NCBI GenBank assembly: GCA_041660525.1
Contig: JBAZWD010000001.1
Coordinates: 186,001 to 250,000 of the forward strand
Reading direction: 5' to 3'
DNA from: JABCZS01 sp041660525
Lineage (GTDB): Bacteria; Pseudomonadota; Gammaproteobacteria; JABCZS01
Length of the DNA stretch: 64,000 nucleotides
Both the position numbers and the translations under genes were made by a program. The notes below the pieces were generated by a model. It searched no databases. It worked only from the letters and a program-made list of their open reading frames with translations, and was not told the origin of the DNA. Of the stretch, positions 43,694 to 53,216 are shown piece by piece; the first letter of the stretch is position 1, and each line of letters opens with the position of its first letter.

Positions 43694-45171
43694 CCCAAAG
43701 CTTCTTGCACATGTTCTATATTAATATTTTCTGCAGCATCTAAATCCGCAATAGTGCGCGCGATTTTTAATGTTTTATGGTAAGCGCGCGTGGATAAATT
43801 AAATTGAGTGAGTGCTTTTTCGAGGAGTTGTTCCGCACGTGTATCGAGTTGACAAAAATTTTTAATTTGCGCGCTACTTAATTGTGCATTAGCAACTTCT
43901 GCGCGTGCGAGGGCGCGATTTCTGGCTGCAATGACGCGAGACTTTATGATCGCGCTCGATTCACTGGTGACATCATTAGCTTTTAAAAATGCTTGCGCAG
44001 GTAAGCTGCTCACACGTAATTGCAAATCAATTCTATCTAACATCGGCCCGGAAATCTTAGATTGATAACGCTGCACTTGCTCACTCGTACATGTGCAGGC
44101 ATGATTGCTTGCGCCTAAGTAACCACACGGACAAGGATTCATTGCACAAATTAATTGAAAACGCGCAGGAAACTGTATGGTTTTTGTGGCGCGAGCAATC
44201 ACTATTTTTCCTGATTCTAAGGGTTCACGTAAAGTTTCTATGGTTTTACGATTAAACTCTGGAAATTCATCTAAAAATAAAACGCCATTATGTGCTAAAG
44301 AAATTTCTCCAGGCTTAGGCATTGATCCACCGCCAACTAAAGCAATGCCCGAAGCTGTATGATGTGGATTACGAAAAGGACGTTTGCCCCAATGAGAAAG
44401 ATTAATCGGTTGATCGCTAATCGAATAAATGGCAATTGTTTCGATCGCCTCTGCTTCCGACATATTCGGCAAAATACTGGGTAAACGTTCTGCTAACATG
44501 GTTTTTCCGGCGCCTGGTGTGCCGATCATCAATGCATTATGTCCTCCACTGGCTGCAATTTCTAAAACACGTTTGGCTTGATATTGTCCTATGACTTCAG
44601 AAAAATCCGGCATGGGTTGTGCGATTAAATGAGGCGCATCATTTTGATAAAGTGTTAACGGTTTAGATTTATTAAAATGTGCACTGACGTCTAATAAATG
44701 TTGCGCAGGATAAATGGGGCAACGACTTAAATTCGCTTCTAATGCGTTGTGTTCGGGAATAATTAACATACGTTGCGCTTGTTTGGTTTGCAAAGCAAAA
44801 GGCAGCGCACCTTGTATGCGACGAATTTCTCCAGACAACGCGAGCTCGCCCGCAATTTCATAAAGCTCCAAATCTTTTTTAGAAATTTGCTGAGTTGCCG
44901 CTAAAATACCTAAAGCAATCGGTAAATCAAAACGCCCACCTTCTTTGGGTAAATCAGCTGGTGCAAGATTAACGGTAATACGACCCGCAGGAAATTCAAA
45001 ACGACTGTGTAATAACGCGCTGCGTACGCGGTGTTTACTTTCTTTAACAGCAGTTTCTGGCAAACCCGCAATTGCAAATTGTGGAATGCCTGCGGAAATA
45101 TGAACTTCAATGGTAACGAGAGGCGCGTGCAAACCTAATCGCGCACGCGAATAAATAACGGCGAGTGACAT
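43675..45171 (-). CDS. YifB/ComM-type AAA+ ATPase (Mg-chelatase-like)
   Basis: 498-aa protein. N-terminal Lon-protease-fold domain (about 1-165: AVIYSRARLGLHAPLVTIEVHI, PKEGGRFDLPIALG), AAA+ domain with Walker A GTPGAGKTMLAERLP and LFLDEFPEFN, then MNPCPCGYLG and a C-terminal domain. In naturally competent species the homologue ComM is a helicase for branch migration during transformation; whether this strain is competent is not shown here. AGGAG lies 7 nt before the start. Confidence 0.93.
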   Translation of the reverse strand: MSLAVIYSRARLGLHAPLVTIEVHISAGIPQFAIAGLPETAVKESKHRVRSALLHSRFEFPAGRITVNLAPADLPKEGGRFDLPIALGILAATQQISKKDLELYEIAGELALSGEIRRIQGALPFALQTKQAQRMLIIPEHNALEANLSRCPIYPAQHLLDVSAHFNKSKPLTLYQNDAPHLIAQPMPDFSEVIGQYQAKRVLEIAASGGHNALMIGTPGAGKTMLAERLPSILPNMSEAEAIETIAIYSISDQPINLSHWGKRPFRNPHHTASGIALVGGGSMPKPGEISLAHNGVLFLDEFPEFNRKTIETLREPLESGKIVIARATKTIQFPARFQLICAMNPCPCGYLGASNHACTCTSEQVQRYQSKISGPMLDRIDLQLRVSSLPAQAFLKANDVTSESSAIIKSRVIAARNRALARAEVANAQLSSAQIKNFCQLDTRAEQLLEKALTQFNLSTRAYHKTLKIARTIADLDAAENINIEHVQEALGYRGFK

Positions 45172-45234
45172 CCTTGTTTCTCCTGCAAAAGAATTTTAAT
45201 AATTTTATTTTTAAATGATACCGGTTTTATTTTT

Positions 45235-45483
45235 TTATGACAAACGAATTTTTTCTTCTAATTTAATTAATATTTGTTCAAGTTCCACTAGTTTTGCTTG
45301 TGTGCGTTCAAGTACAGCGCATTGAATATCAAATTCTTGTTTTGGAACTAAATCAAGCTTTAATAATTGCTCTTTGATCACATCGCGCAAAATATCGCGC
45401 ACATCTTCTGAGAGGGCAACTAGGCTGGGCGGTAAGCCCTCGAGTATTTTGTCTGCCAAACTTTCAATCGTTGAACAGTTCAT
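45235..45483 (-). CDS. ubiK: ubiquinone biosynthesis accessory factor UbiK
   Basis: 82-aa coiled-coil protein of the UbiK/YqiC family. It has a C-terminal heptad-like stretch (AVLERTQAKLVELEQILIKLEEKI) and a helical N-terminal region (LADKILEGLPPSL), with QEFDIQCAVLERT matching the family. It helps UbiJ in the aerobic ubiquinone pathway. ATG 45483 has AAGGGG 7 nt upstream; the earlier ATG at 45498 overlaps that site. Confidence 0.88.
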   Translation of the reverse strand: MNCSTIESLADKILEGLPPSLVALSEDVRDILRDVIKEQLLKLDLVPKQEFDIQCAVLERTQAKLVELEQILIKLEEKIRLS

Positions 45484-45560
45484 GATTTTCCCCTTCATTT
45501 GGAATAAGGTGGTATAATCGCATTTTTTATTTCACAACTCAACCACCCATAGATAAGCAC

Positions 45561-47441
45561 ATGAAAAATATAGAAAAAAATAATAGTTTGTTTAACATCC
45601 CAGGCTGGGGCGCAGGTTATTTTTTTATCAATGAAGAAGGGCAATTATGCGCGCGGCCACGAGCGCAAGACAGCGATCAAGCGGTCTGCCTGACCGATGT
45701 GGCGACTAAGGCTATGGCTTTAGGTTTAAGTTTGCCTATCTTGTTACGCTTTGCCGATATTTTGCAGCACCGTGCGCAAATTTTAACGCGCGCCTTTGAA
45801 AATGCGAAAGAAAAATTTAATTATACTGGCGCTTATACCGCCGTGTATCCCATTAAAGTGAATCAACAACACCAAGTTATTGAACATGTCTTGGCAGCGC
45901 CGGATGCCAATGTTGGCTTAGAAGCGGGTAGTAAGCCTGAATTAATGGCAGTGTTAGCTTTAAGTCCGATGGAAAAACAATCCATTATTATCTGCAATGG
46001 TTATAAAGATAAAGAGTATATTCAACTTGCTTTGATTGGTAATGAATTAGGCCATCATGTTTATATTATCATTGAGAAATTATCCGAATTAGAAGTGGTA
46101 TTAAGCGAAGCCAAACGCATGGGTATAACGCCCAAATTAGGTTTTCGCGTACGCTTAGCGTCCATGGGAACAGGGCGCTGGCAAAATACTGGGGGTGAAA
46201 AAGCGAAATTTGGTTTATCGAGCGAACAAGTCTTATCCGGAATTCAAACCTTAAAAGATCATAATTTATTGCATTGCTTGCATGCTTTGCATATGCATAT
46301 GGGATCGCAAATGGCGAATATCCGTGATATTCAACATGCATTATTAGAAGTTGCGCGCTTTTATGTGGAGCTTCATCAGTTGGGTGTTAATATTCAAATC
46401 GTTGATATTGGCGGCGGTCTTGCTGTCGATTATAGCGGCACACAAACACGCGCAGATTTTTCGATGAATTATAGTTTAGAAGAATATGCCTATAACTTTG
46501 TGCGCACGTTTTCTGAAGCGTGTAAAGCACATGATTTACCACAGCCGCATTTAATTACAGAATCCGGACGTTCAATGATGGCGCATCATGCCGTACTGAT
46601 TACTAATTTAGTGGACAGAGAAGCGATAAATGGTTCCGATGTACATGTCATGGCAGATGATGAACCTATTGTACTAAAAGAGCTCTATGATACCCTAATG
46701 GCGCTATCTACATTGTCACCGACAGAAGCTTACCATAATGCTTTGCATGGTATGCATGAAGCACAAAGTCTATTTATTTATGGTGTATTAAATTTACAAC
46801 AACGCGCCAAAGCAGAAAGTATTTATCATGCGATTTGCAAACAAGTGCGCGAGCGTTTAAATCCATTAGTGCGCGCTCATGCAAAAGTATTGGATGAGCT
46901 CAATGAAAAATTAGCCACTAAAGTTTTTGCGAACTTTTCTGTATTTCAATCACTGCCGGATGCTTGGGCTTTAGATCAACCTTTTCCTATTTTACCTTTA
47001 TCGCGTTTAGATGAAACATTATCCGAGCGTGGCATTATTCAAGATTTAACCTGTGACTCTGACGGACAAATTGGTTTATATGTTGATAATATGGGTGTTG
47101 AAACCAGTATGCCTTTGCCTGTGCATGATGAAAATAAACCTTATCTGTTAGGGTTTTTCTTGGCTGGTGCTTATCAAGAAATTTTAGGCGATATGCATAA
47201 TTTATTTGGTGATGCTGATTCCGTGCACGTGCAATTAGAAAAAGACGGTAGTTATAGTTTACATCATGCTAAATGCGGCGATATGATCAGCGATGTTTTG
47301 CGTTATGTAGGCTTTGATAGCAAAGAATTATTATCTACGTTTAGACGTAAAATGGCACAAGTGGATTTAACGCCGGATAAAAAAGCACAATATTTAGCGC
47401 GTTTAGAACAAGGCTTATCGGCTTATACGTATTTAGGATAA
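45561..47441 (+). CDS. speA: biosynthetic arginine decarboxylase
   Basis: 626-aa PLP enzyme (fold-III) making agmatine for polyamines. Lys99 in AVYPIKVNQQ is the PLP lysine. HMGSQMANI, VDIGGGLAVDY and TESGRSMMAHH are family motifs. Length is near the 630-660 aa norm. The next gene follows after 4 nt. No agmatine ureohydrolase or deiminase lies nearby, so the rest of the polyamine route must be elsewhere. Confidence 0.96.
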   Translation: MKNIEKNNSLFNIPGWGAGYFFINEEGQLCARPRAQDSDQAVCLTDVATKAMALGLSLPILLRFADILQHRAQILTRAFENAKEKFNYTGAYTAVYPIKVNQQHQVIEHVLAAPDANVGLEAGSKPELMAVLALSPMEKQSIIICNGYKDKEYIQLALIGNELGHHVYIIIEKLSELEVVLSEAKRMGITPKLGFRVRLASMGTGRWQNTGGEKAKFGLSSEQVLSGIQTLKDHNLLHCLHALHMHMGSQMANIRDIQHALLEVARFYVELHQLGVNIQIVDIGGGLAVDYSGTQTRADFSMNYSLEEYAYNFVRTFSEACKAHDLPQPHLITESGRSMMAHHAVLITNLVDREAINGSDVHVMADDEPIVLKELYDTLMALSTLSPTEAYHNALHGMHEAQSLFIYGVLNLQQRAKAESIYHAICKQVRERLNPLVRAHAKVLDELNEKLATKVFANFSVFQSLPDAWALDQPFPILPLSRLDETLSERGIIQDLTCDSDGQIGLYVDNMGVETSMPLPVHDENKPYLLGFFLAGAYQEILGDMHNLFGDADSVHVQLEKDGSYSLHHAKCGDMISDVLRYVGFDSKELLSTFRRKMAQVDLTPDKKAQYLARLEQGLSAYTYLG

Positions 47442-47445
47442 GGCC

Positions 47446-48156
47446 ATGAATAAAAATATTCTAACGCAAATTGCGACGTTAATGCTGGTTGCTATCGGAT
47501 TTATTTTCAAACAACCGTTAATTTTATCCGTAGGTTTGTTTGCCTTTTCAGGTGGCATTACCAATTGGCTCGCGATATACATGCTCTTTGAAAAAGTGCC
47601 TGGATTGTATGGCTCGGGTGTAATCCCTGCACATTTTCAAGAGTTCAAACGTGGTATCGCGCATTTATTAATGCAACAATTTTTTACCCAAGATAATATT
47701 GAGCGTTTTTTAAAAGGCAGCGCTAACGAAGCGCCCCACATTCCGTTTGATGATGTGATTGATACCATAAACTTAGATCAAGCTTTTGATGCTTTTATTC
47801 AAGTCATCATGGAGTCCTCTTTTGGCAGCATGTTAAATATGTTAGGCGGCCCTGCCCGCCTGGAAAGCTTGCGGATTCCCTTTGTTGAGAAATTAAAAAA
47901 TGTGATGCAAACGCTGGCACAAACGGATGACTTTCAAAAAGCCGTGCAAAATAAGCTAGCGCAAACAGCAACCACAGAGAAAATGCATGCAAAAATTTCT
48001 GCGGTTATTGAGCACCGTTTAGATGAGTTGACACCACAATTGGTCAAACAAATGGTTGAAGATATGATACGCATCCACTTAGGCTGGCTCGTCGTTTGGG
48101 GCGCAGTATTTGGTGGGTTAATTGGATTAGTCGCTGGAATATTAGAGAAATATTAA
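47446..48156 (+). CDS. DUF445-family membrane protein
   Basis: 236-aa protein with N-terminal transmembrane helices (about 5-48; GGITNWLAIYMLFEKVPGLYGSGVIP matches the DUF445 signature G-A-x-T-N-x-x-A-x-x-M-LF-P), a helical hydrophilic middle and a C-terminal membrane segment (LGWLVVWGAVFGGLIGLVAGIL). Function is not known. Likely co-transcribed with speA. Confidence 0.8.
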   Translation: MNKNILTQIATLMLVAIGFIFKQPLILSVGLFAFSGGITNWLAIYMLFEKVPGLYGSGVIPAHFQEFKRGIAHLLMQQFFTQDNIERFLKGSANEAPHIPFDDVIDTINLDQAFDAFIQVIMESSFGSMLNMLGGPARLESLRIPFVEKLKNVMQTLAQTDDFQKAVQNKLAQTATTEKMHAKISAVIEHRLDELTPQLVKQMVEDMIRIHLGWLVVWGAVFGGLIGLVAGILEKY

Positions 48157-48469
48157 GTAAATTTTGCTTTGCATTTTTTAAAATGATGCTACAATTATTT
48201 TTCAGGGAAGAGGTTGTTTAGGTCAAGGATGGCAATGTTAGATTCATTTTCCACTAAGTTGTCCACAACGTATCCCATTATTAATAGTAACTGAACTGTT
48301 TTAACATTTTTAAAACGGCACCGTTTTTATTTTATAACGTATTGATTTATATGGTTTTTTATTAAAACTCCGTAAAGGCCGGCCCAGTTTCATCTGTTAG
48401 GCTGGTTATTTTCTTCATTTTCTCATAAGATATACACACAGTTATCCACAATCTTTAGGCTGGGCTGGC
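48157..48469. other. 313-bp non-coding gap with a terminator-like hairpin
   Basis: Contains a hairpin AAAACG-GCAC-CGTTTT at 48312-48327 followed by TTATTTTAT, which could end the speA transcript. A TTATCCACA occurs at 48442-48450 and a TTGTCCACA at 48259-48267. I see no reading frame with gene-like features. Confidence 0.4.
48312..48336 (+). terminator. weak terminator hairpin downstream of speA-DUF445
   Basis: Six-base stem AAAACG/CGTTTT with a 4-nt loop and a T-rich tail. It lies 155 nt after the DUF445 stop, so it may serve that operon; the stem is short. Confidence 0.35.
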
Positions 48470-49261
48470 TTAAAAACTGACTGCACCGCCTGCACTCAAA
48501 TAATGAGAAAAATCGTCAAGCGTTCCACTTAATCGTTGACCAAACCCAAAGTCTACTTCAATGTTTTTAGTGAATAAATATTGAATACCTGCATCTGTAT
48601 TATATCCCGCTGATTCCTCAGGCCCCGTTTTTGTTTGGCCATAAACTTCAGCATAAAATTGTAAAGATTGAAGAGGCTGCCAAGTGATAACCAGATCAGG
48701 GTTAAAGCTGCTATATTGCTCCCCCCCATTATTATAAGCTGTGGTTTGCGATGAATATCCTAACATGATTGTTGTAGATAAAGTGGCAGTAAAATCGTAA
48801 CTAACAATGGCGTTGACAGCTACACCTAAACCTTCACTGCCAAAATTATGATCACCAGACGGCAGGGTAAATAGGCTTTCTGCGGTATAAACTAGCGGAC
48901 CTATGGGCACAAATTGATGTTTCAATCCCAAAGTTGTGGCTGTGTAACCAGAAAGATGCTGCGAAGAAATATAATTGGGCGTTAATATTGTAAATTCATT
49001 ACCCTCTGGTAAACCAAAACGCAGCTGTGCTTCTGGATAATTATATTCATGTCCGTCGCTAAGGTATAATTCTTTATATTGCGTTCCCATTTCAATCACG
49101 ACTTTTCCGGATTTTACGACGCAACTACTATCAGCCACAGTTGGACGATTTAATACAGCAAGCAGGCTGGCGCATGGATCTGCTAAAGGAGTCTCAGCCC
49201 AAGCTATATTAGGCAATAATGCAATAAAAAATAATTTTTTGTATAAAGTTCGAATGTTCAT
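48470..49261 (-). CDS. outer-membrane beta-barrel (transporter-like) protein
   Basis: 263-aa exported protein: signal peptide 1-22 (cut after AWA), a Cys-containing N-terminal stretch (DPCASLL...DSSCVV), then alternating strands such as YPEAQLRFGLPEGNEFTILTPNY and NIEVDFGFGQRL, ending in SAGGAVSF with C-terminal Phe typical of outer-membrane barrels. It resembles the phenol_MetA_deg/putative transporter barrel group; substrate unknown. The start lies 33 nt from divergent rsmJ. Confidence 0.7.
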   Translation of the reverse strand: MNIRTLYKKLFFIALLPNIAWAETPLADPCASLLAVLNRPTVADSSCVVKSGKVVIEMGTQYKELYLSDGHEYNYPEAQLRFGLPEGNEFTILTPNYISSQHLSGYTATTLGLKHQFVPIGPLVYTAESLFTLPSGDHNFGSEGLGVAVNAIVSYDFTATLSTTIMLGYSSQTTAYNNGGEQYSSFNPDLVITWQPLQSLQFYAEVYGQTKTGPEESAGYNTDAGIQYLFTKNIEVDFGFGQRLSGTLDDFSHYLSAGGAVSF

Positions 49262-49294
49262 GTATCTTTAAGTTTAGCATTAGGAATCAATAAC

Positions 49295-50050
49295 ATGACA
49301 TGGGCAATAATCTCTGACACACCTTCTTGCATGAGTCGAGCGCAAGATCTAGCAAAACTACTAAATTTGCCTATTTTATTGCCAACTGATAACCAGCCAG
49401 ATTATATTTTAGCGGTGATGTCCGATCATCTAGAAGTACAATTAAAAAATACTAAGCCTATTTGTGTCGATTTTCTCACCCCACAATTTATACGACGTTT
49501 GCACAGTGTTACGGTTCGCGAACCTTTATTGCGGGCAGTGGGATTTAAAAAAAACATACCCTTAACTATTTTAGATGTCACCGCAGGTTTTGGCCAAGAT
49601 GCTTGTATTCTCGCCTATATGGGTGCACAAGTAATTTTATTAGAACGTGAACCGATCATGGGTGTTTTATTACGAGATGGCTTAGCACGCGCCCAAACCC
49701 AAGGCGAATTAATGTCGGTTGCAGGACGCATGCATTGTGAAATTACAGATGCTAAAGATTATTTAACGGCGTTGACACCAGAACATTATCCCGATGTCAT
49801 TTATCTAGACCCCATGTTTGTCCACACTAAATCCGCATTACCCAATAAACAAATGCAATTTTTGCAAAATTTAAGTAATGACAGTGATGCCGATCAATTG
49901 CTCAATTTAGCACTCGAGCGCGCCGGCAAACGCGTAGTCATAAAAAGATCAATTAATGCGCCGCATCTTGGTGGTTTAAAACCGGATATGTGTATTAAAA
50001 GTAAGTTGTTGCGCTTCGATGTTTTTATTAGGTTAGCAAGTACTCAGTAG
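49295..50050 (+). CDS. rsmJ: 16S rRNA (guanine-1516-N2)-methyltransferase RsmJ
   Basis: 251-aa SAM methyltransferase. LTILDVTAGFGQDACILAYMG is motif I, LLEREPIMGVLLRDGLARA and the catalytic-type VIYLDPMFVH follow, with KSALPNKQMQFLQ after it: all diagnostic of RsmJ (YhiQ). Its stop is 2 nt from the convergent ATPase stop. Confidence 0.94.
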   Translation: MTWAIISDTPSCMSRAQDLAKLLNLPILLPTDNQPDYILAVMSDHLEVQLKNTKPICVDFLTPQFIRRLHSVTVREPLLRAVGFKKNIPLTILDVTAGFGQDACILAYMGAQVILLEREPIMGVLLRDGLARAQTQGELMSVAGRMHCEITDAKDYLTALTPEHYPDVIYLDPMFVHTKSALPNKQMQFLQNLSNDSDADQLLNLALERAGKRVVIKRSINAPHLGGLKPDMCIKSKLLRFDVFIRLASTQ

Positions 50051-50052
50051 TC

Positions 50053-51222
50053 TTAAATAAATTCACTGGCATTATGCTTGTTAATCAAAACAAATTCAGA
50101 TGCTTGCGGATAAGCGGCATAAAAAGCATCGAGCGCGTGTTGATGACGAGGTTTCATATCATCCCAAGTGACTTGATAGGGCGTGATGGTTTGTTGGTGA
50201 AGTACGACAAAATCAACTTCGCTATGTTCATTTTTCCAATAATAAACATTCTCATAACGTTGTTTTAATCTTAAATAAACTAACATTTCAAGGTGTTTGC
50301 CAAAATCCTCGCTGATTTTTGTGGTGACTGCGGCGCGCAAACCAGGGTCAATTGGATAAAATTTTTTATGTTGTGAAAGCCGTTTTTTTTCTGAAAATGC
50401 AAAATAAGGACAAGTAAATAATAAATACGCTTGTTCGCAAGCCTCTAAATAGAGTTGTACCGTTTCAACACTTAAATCCGTTACCGCTGCAATTTTACGA
50501 TAACTTAATTCTGCGCCACAAGACTCAAAGGCCATTTTAACAACTTGTTTAATACTATCTGGAGAGCGTGCACGCACCCTTCGTAATACATCGCGTAAAA
50601 TAATATCATTAAAATATTCTTGTAATAATTTATTAGGTTCAGGGTAGAACAAAGCTTTGGGGAATCCGCCAGCACTTAAATAATCTTTAATATCATTTTT
50701 AGGAAATACTTGTAAATATTCAGCAAAACAAAAAGGAAATAATTCTAGAGTAATATGGCGACCGGTTAATGTAGTAGCGAGTTCGCCTGATAATAAAGTG
50801 GCATTGGAGCCGGTTAAAATAAAATATTTATTTTTAGGACGTTCTAATTGTGTATGTAACCATTTTTCCCAATCGGCAACATTCTGAATTTCATCAAAAA
50901 AGAAATAACAAGGCTGCGTGCCACTGCGTGTTTTGGCAAGTGTCACAATATCACTTAGCAAGGTATGATCAAGTTGATTTAATAAGCGTGGATCTTCAAA
51001 ATTACAGAAATAACAATGCTCAAGATTAAGATGATAATGCGCTGGTAATTGTGTCATTAAGGTCGATTTGCCACCACGGCGCACGCCTTGAATAATCAAG
51101 GCAATATCATGTACCAACTGTTTGGGCAATCTTAAGGTGCGTGGCACAAAAGCTTCCGGCTTTTTGCCATCCCAAAAGCTCCAATCATTGAGGATTTCCA
51201 GTAAATCTTTTTGAGTCAACAT
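50053..51222 (-). CDS. AAA-family ATPase with DUF4143 domain (second copy type)
   Basis: 389-aa protein related in architecture to the ATPase at 32257 but clearly diverged. Walker A GVRRGGKSTLM, Walker B YFFFDEIQNV, LTGSNATLLSGELATTLTGRH after the sensor, and a C-terminal YYWKNEHSEVDFVV nuclease-like segment. The frame opens at 51285, but that region is filled with a promoter and two palindromic operators, so I use ATG 51222. Function of the family is unknown. It is flanked by rsmJ and an ABC exporter and stands alone in its operon. Confidence 0.8.
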   Translation of the reverse strand: MLTQKDLLEILNDWSFWDGKKPEAFVPRTLRLPKQLVHDIALIIQGVRRGGKSTLMTQLPAHYHLNLEHCYFCNFEDPRLLNQLDHTLLSDIVTLAKTRSGTQPCYFFFDEIQNVADWEKWLHTQLERPKNKYFILTGSNATLLSGELATTLTGRHITLELFPFCFAEYLQVFPKNDIKDYLSAGGFPKALFYPEPNKLLQEYFNDIILRDVLRRVRARSPDSIKQVVKMAFESCGAELSYRKIAAVTDLSVETVQLYLEACEQAYLLFTCPYFAFSEKKRLSQHKKFYPIDPGLRAAVTTKISEDFGKHLEMLVYLRLKQRYENVYYWKNEHSEVDFVVLHQQTITPYQVTWDDMKPRHQHALDAFYAAYPQASEFVLINKHNASEFI

Positions 51223-51227
51223 AGTGT

Positions 51228-51273
51228 TGTCGAGTATGATCGACAAATATTGTTTTGTCAAGTATGATTGACA
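51228..51273 (-). promoter_or_regulatory. promoter with two tandem palindromic operators
   Basis: Two 18-bp sites, TGTCGAGTATGATCGACA (51228-51245) and TGTCAAGTATGATTGACA (51256-51273), are both inverted repeats and share the core GTATGA, centred 28 bp apart. On the minus strand, TTGACA (51261-51256), a 17-nt spacer and CATACT (51238-51233) form a promoter whose -35 and -10 each fall within one site. A regulator bound here would block transcription of the ATPase. No regulator gene is adjacent. Confidence 0.7.
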
Positions 51274-51375
51274 CCAATAAAACAAGGTAACGGTTTGACA
51301 TAAAGCTTAAGAGATTAGCAAAAAATGGGCCAAGCATGATATGATTACCTCCCTTTTCAAAAAACAACGGGTGTT

Positions 51376-53136
51376 ATGATGTTACCGCGCACCGTGTCTT
51401 CGTTTATCTGGTATTTTGTTAAACCTTTTAAATATTGGTTTTTTACTATTATCGGTTTGTCACTTATATGGGCGACCAATGAGGCGCTTTTTGCTTATTT
51501 TATTAAATGGATAGTGGATGAATTAACTGCTTTGCATGCCACTAAAGAATCAATTTCTGTGCTCGCTATTACGCCGCTAGTTTTGATTTTTATTTCGTGG
51601 ACTTTAATGGATATAGCCATGCGGGTGCAAGGATTTATGATGCGCAGTGTAATGCCGCGATTTCGTGCGCATATCCGTGAAACAGTATTTGCCTATGTTC
51701 AGCAACATTCACACCGTTATTTTAGTGAACGTTTTGCCGGTAAGATTGCTAATAAATTATCAGATTTACCCAATAGTGCAGAGCGTATTGTTGAAATCAT
51801 TTGTGTGAATTTTATTCCTATTTTATTTACTTTAGTGCTGGCATTAGGCTTACTTTGGAATACGAATCCAAAATTTTCCATCATTATGATGATTTGGTTT
51901 TGCGGTCATATGGGTGCTTTGGTTGCATTTGCACCTTATTGTAATCGTTTATTTGCCGAACATGCGGATGCGGTCAGTACTTTAAATGGTAAAGTTGTAG
52001 ATTGCTTTAGCAATATTATGAATGTGCGCTTGTTTTCACGCTTCAAGTTTGAGCAGCAATATTTTGCTACTTATCAAAAAGATGAAATCAAAAAAGCACG
52101 TAAAGCCTTATTGTATTTAGAACTGATGCGGGTTTTTCAAGGGCTTTCAGGATTGTTTTTAATTTTTATGATGCTTATTACTTTAGTTAAAGGCTGGCAA
52201 GAAGGGTGGGTCACGATAGGTGATTTTAGTTTAATTGCCATTCTTTCTTTTAATGTATTGGGTATGATTTGGTGGTTGAGTTTTCAGATCATGCAATTAT
52301 TTAAAGAAGTCGGTACATTAAAAGCGGCTTTATCGTTAGTGGTTAAACCGCTTGATATTATTGATGCTATCGATGCGAAACCATTAGTTGTAACAAAGGG
52401 CGAAATTAAATTTGATAATGTGGGTTTTTATTATCAAGAAAATAATCGTTTGTTTGAAGATAAATCCGTTACCATAGGCGCGGGTGAAAAAGTGGGATTG
52501 GTTGGCTTTTCAGGCGCGGGTAAATCGACTTTTGTGAATTTAATTTTGCGCTTTTTTGATGTCGATAAAGGTGCAATTTTAATTGATAATCAAAATATTA
52601 AGAATGTAACTTTAGATTCATTGTATGAAAATATTGCGATGATTCCGCAGGATACGAGTTTATTTCATCGATCATTAATGGAAAATATTCGTTATGGTCG
52701 TGTTGATGCGACGGATGAAGAAGTCATAGAAGCTGCAAAATTAGCGCATTGCCATGAATTTATTACTAAGTTACCCGAAGGTTATGCTGCTTTAGTGGGT
52801 GAGCGCGGCGTAAAATTATCAACGGGCCAACGTCAACGTATTGCTATTGCGCGCGCAATATTAAAAAATGCCCCAATTTTAATTTTGGATGAAGCAACCG
52901 CTAGTTTGGATTCTGTGACTGAAGAATTGATTCAAGAAAGTTTAGAAAAATTAATGCAAAATAAAACTACAATCGTGATTGCGCATCGTTTGTCTACGCT
53001 ATCGCATATGGACAGAATTCTAGTCTTTGAAAATGGGCATGTTGTTGAGTCGGGTTCACAGGCTGAATTACTGGCAAAAGACTCGCATTTTGCGAAGCTT
53101 TGGAAAATGCAGGCTGGTGGGTTTTTGCCGGGTTGA
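51376..53136 (+). CDS. ABC exporter (fused permease and ATPase)
   Basis: 586-aa half-transporter: about six transmembrane segments (residues 20-310), then the ATP-binding domain with Walker A GFSGAGKST, signature LSTGQRQRIAIARAI, Walker B ILILDEATASLD and H-loop AHRL. It is of the MsbA/lipid-peptide exporter type; substrate unknown. It acts as a homodimer or with an unseen partner. The gene is followed by a 42-bp palindrome. Confidence 0.9.
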   Translation: MMLPRTVSSFIWYFVKPFKYWFFTIIGLSLIWATNEALFAYFIKWIVDELTALHATKESISVLAITPLVLIFISWTLMDIAMRVQGFMMRSVMPRFRAHIRETVFAYVQQHSHRYFSERFAGKIANKLSDLPNSAERIVEIICVNFIPILFTLVLALGLLWNTNPKFSIIMMIWFCGHMGALVAFAPYCNRLFAEHADAVSTLNGKVVDCFSNIMNVRLFSRFKFEQQYFATYQKDEIKKARKALLYLELMRVFQGLSGLFLIFMMLITLVKGWQEGWVTIGDFSLIAILSFNVLGMIWWLSFQIMQLFKEVGTLKAALSLVVKPLDIIDAIDAKPLVVTKGEIKFDNVGFYYQENNRLFEDKSVTIGAGEKVGLVGFSGAGKSTFVNLILRFFDVDKGAILIDNQNIKNVTLDSLYENIAMIPQDTSLFHRSLMENIRYGRVDATDEEVIEAAKLAHCHEFITKLPEGYAALVGERGVKLSTGQRQRIAIARAILKNAPILILDEATASLDSVTEELIQESLEKLMQNKTTIVIAHRLSTLSHMDRILVFENGHVVESGSQAELLAKDSHFAKLWKMQAGGFLPG

Positions 53137-53137
53137 T

Positions 53138-53179
53138 ATAAAGCACGTTATAGACATATATGTCGATAACGTGCTTTAT
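53138..53179. repeat. 42-bp near-perfect palindrome after the ABC exporter
   Basis: Two 21-nt arms (53138-53158 and 53159-53179) pair with a single mismatch and no loop, centred on CATATATG. It begins 1 nt after the ABC exporter stop and lies 38 nt before the Fic promoter. It could serve as a terminator in both directions, but there is no U-tract; an operator role is equally open. Confidence 0.75.
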
Positions 53180-53216
53180 TAAATTTAAAACCTTAATGTC
53201 TCCTTATTTTTCAATG

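Noticed and set aside
48259..48450. DnaA-box-like sequences in the gap after DUF445, as a second origin
   Set aside because: One perfect and one mismatched box only. A perfect box also occurs inside a coding gene at 7029-7037, so isolated boxes arise by chance here.
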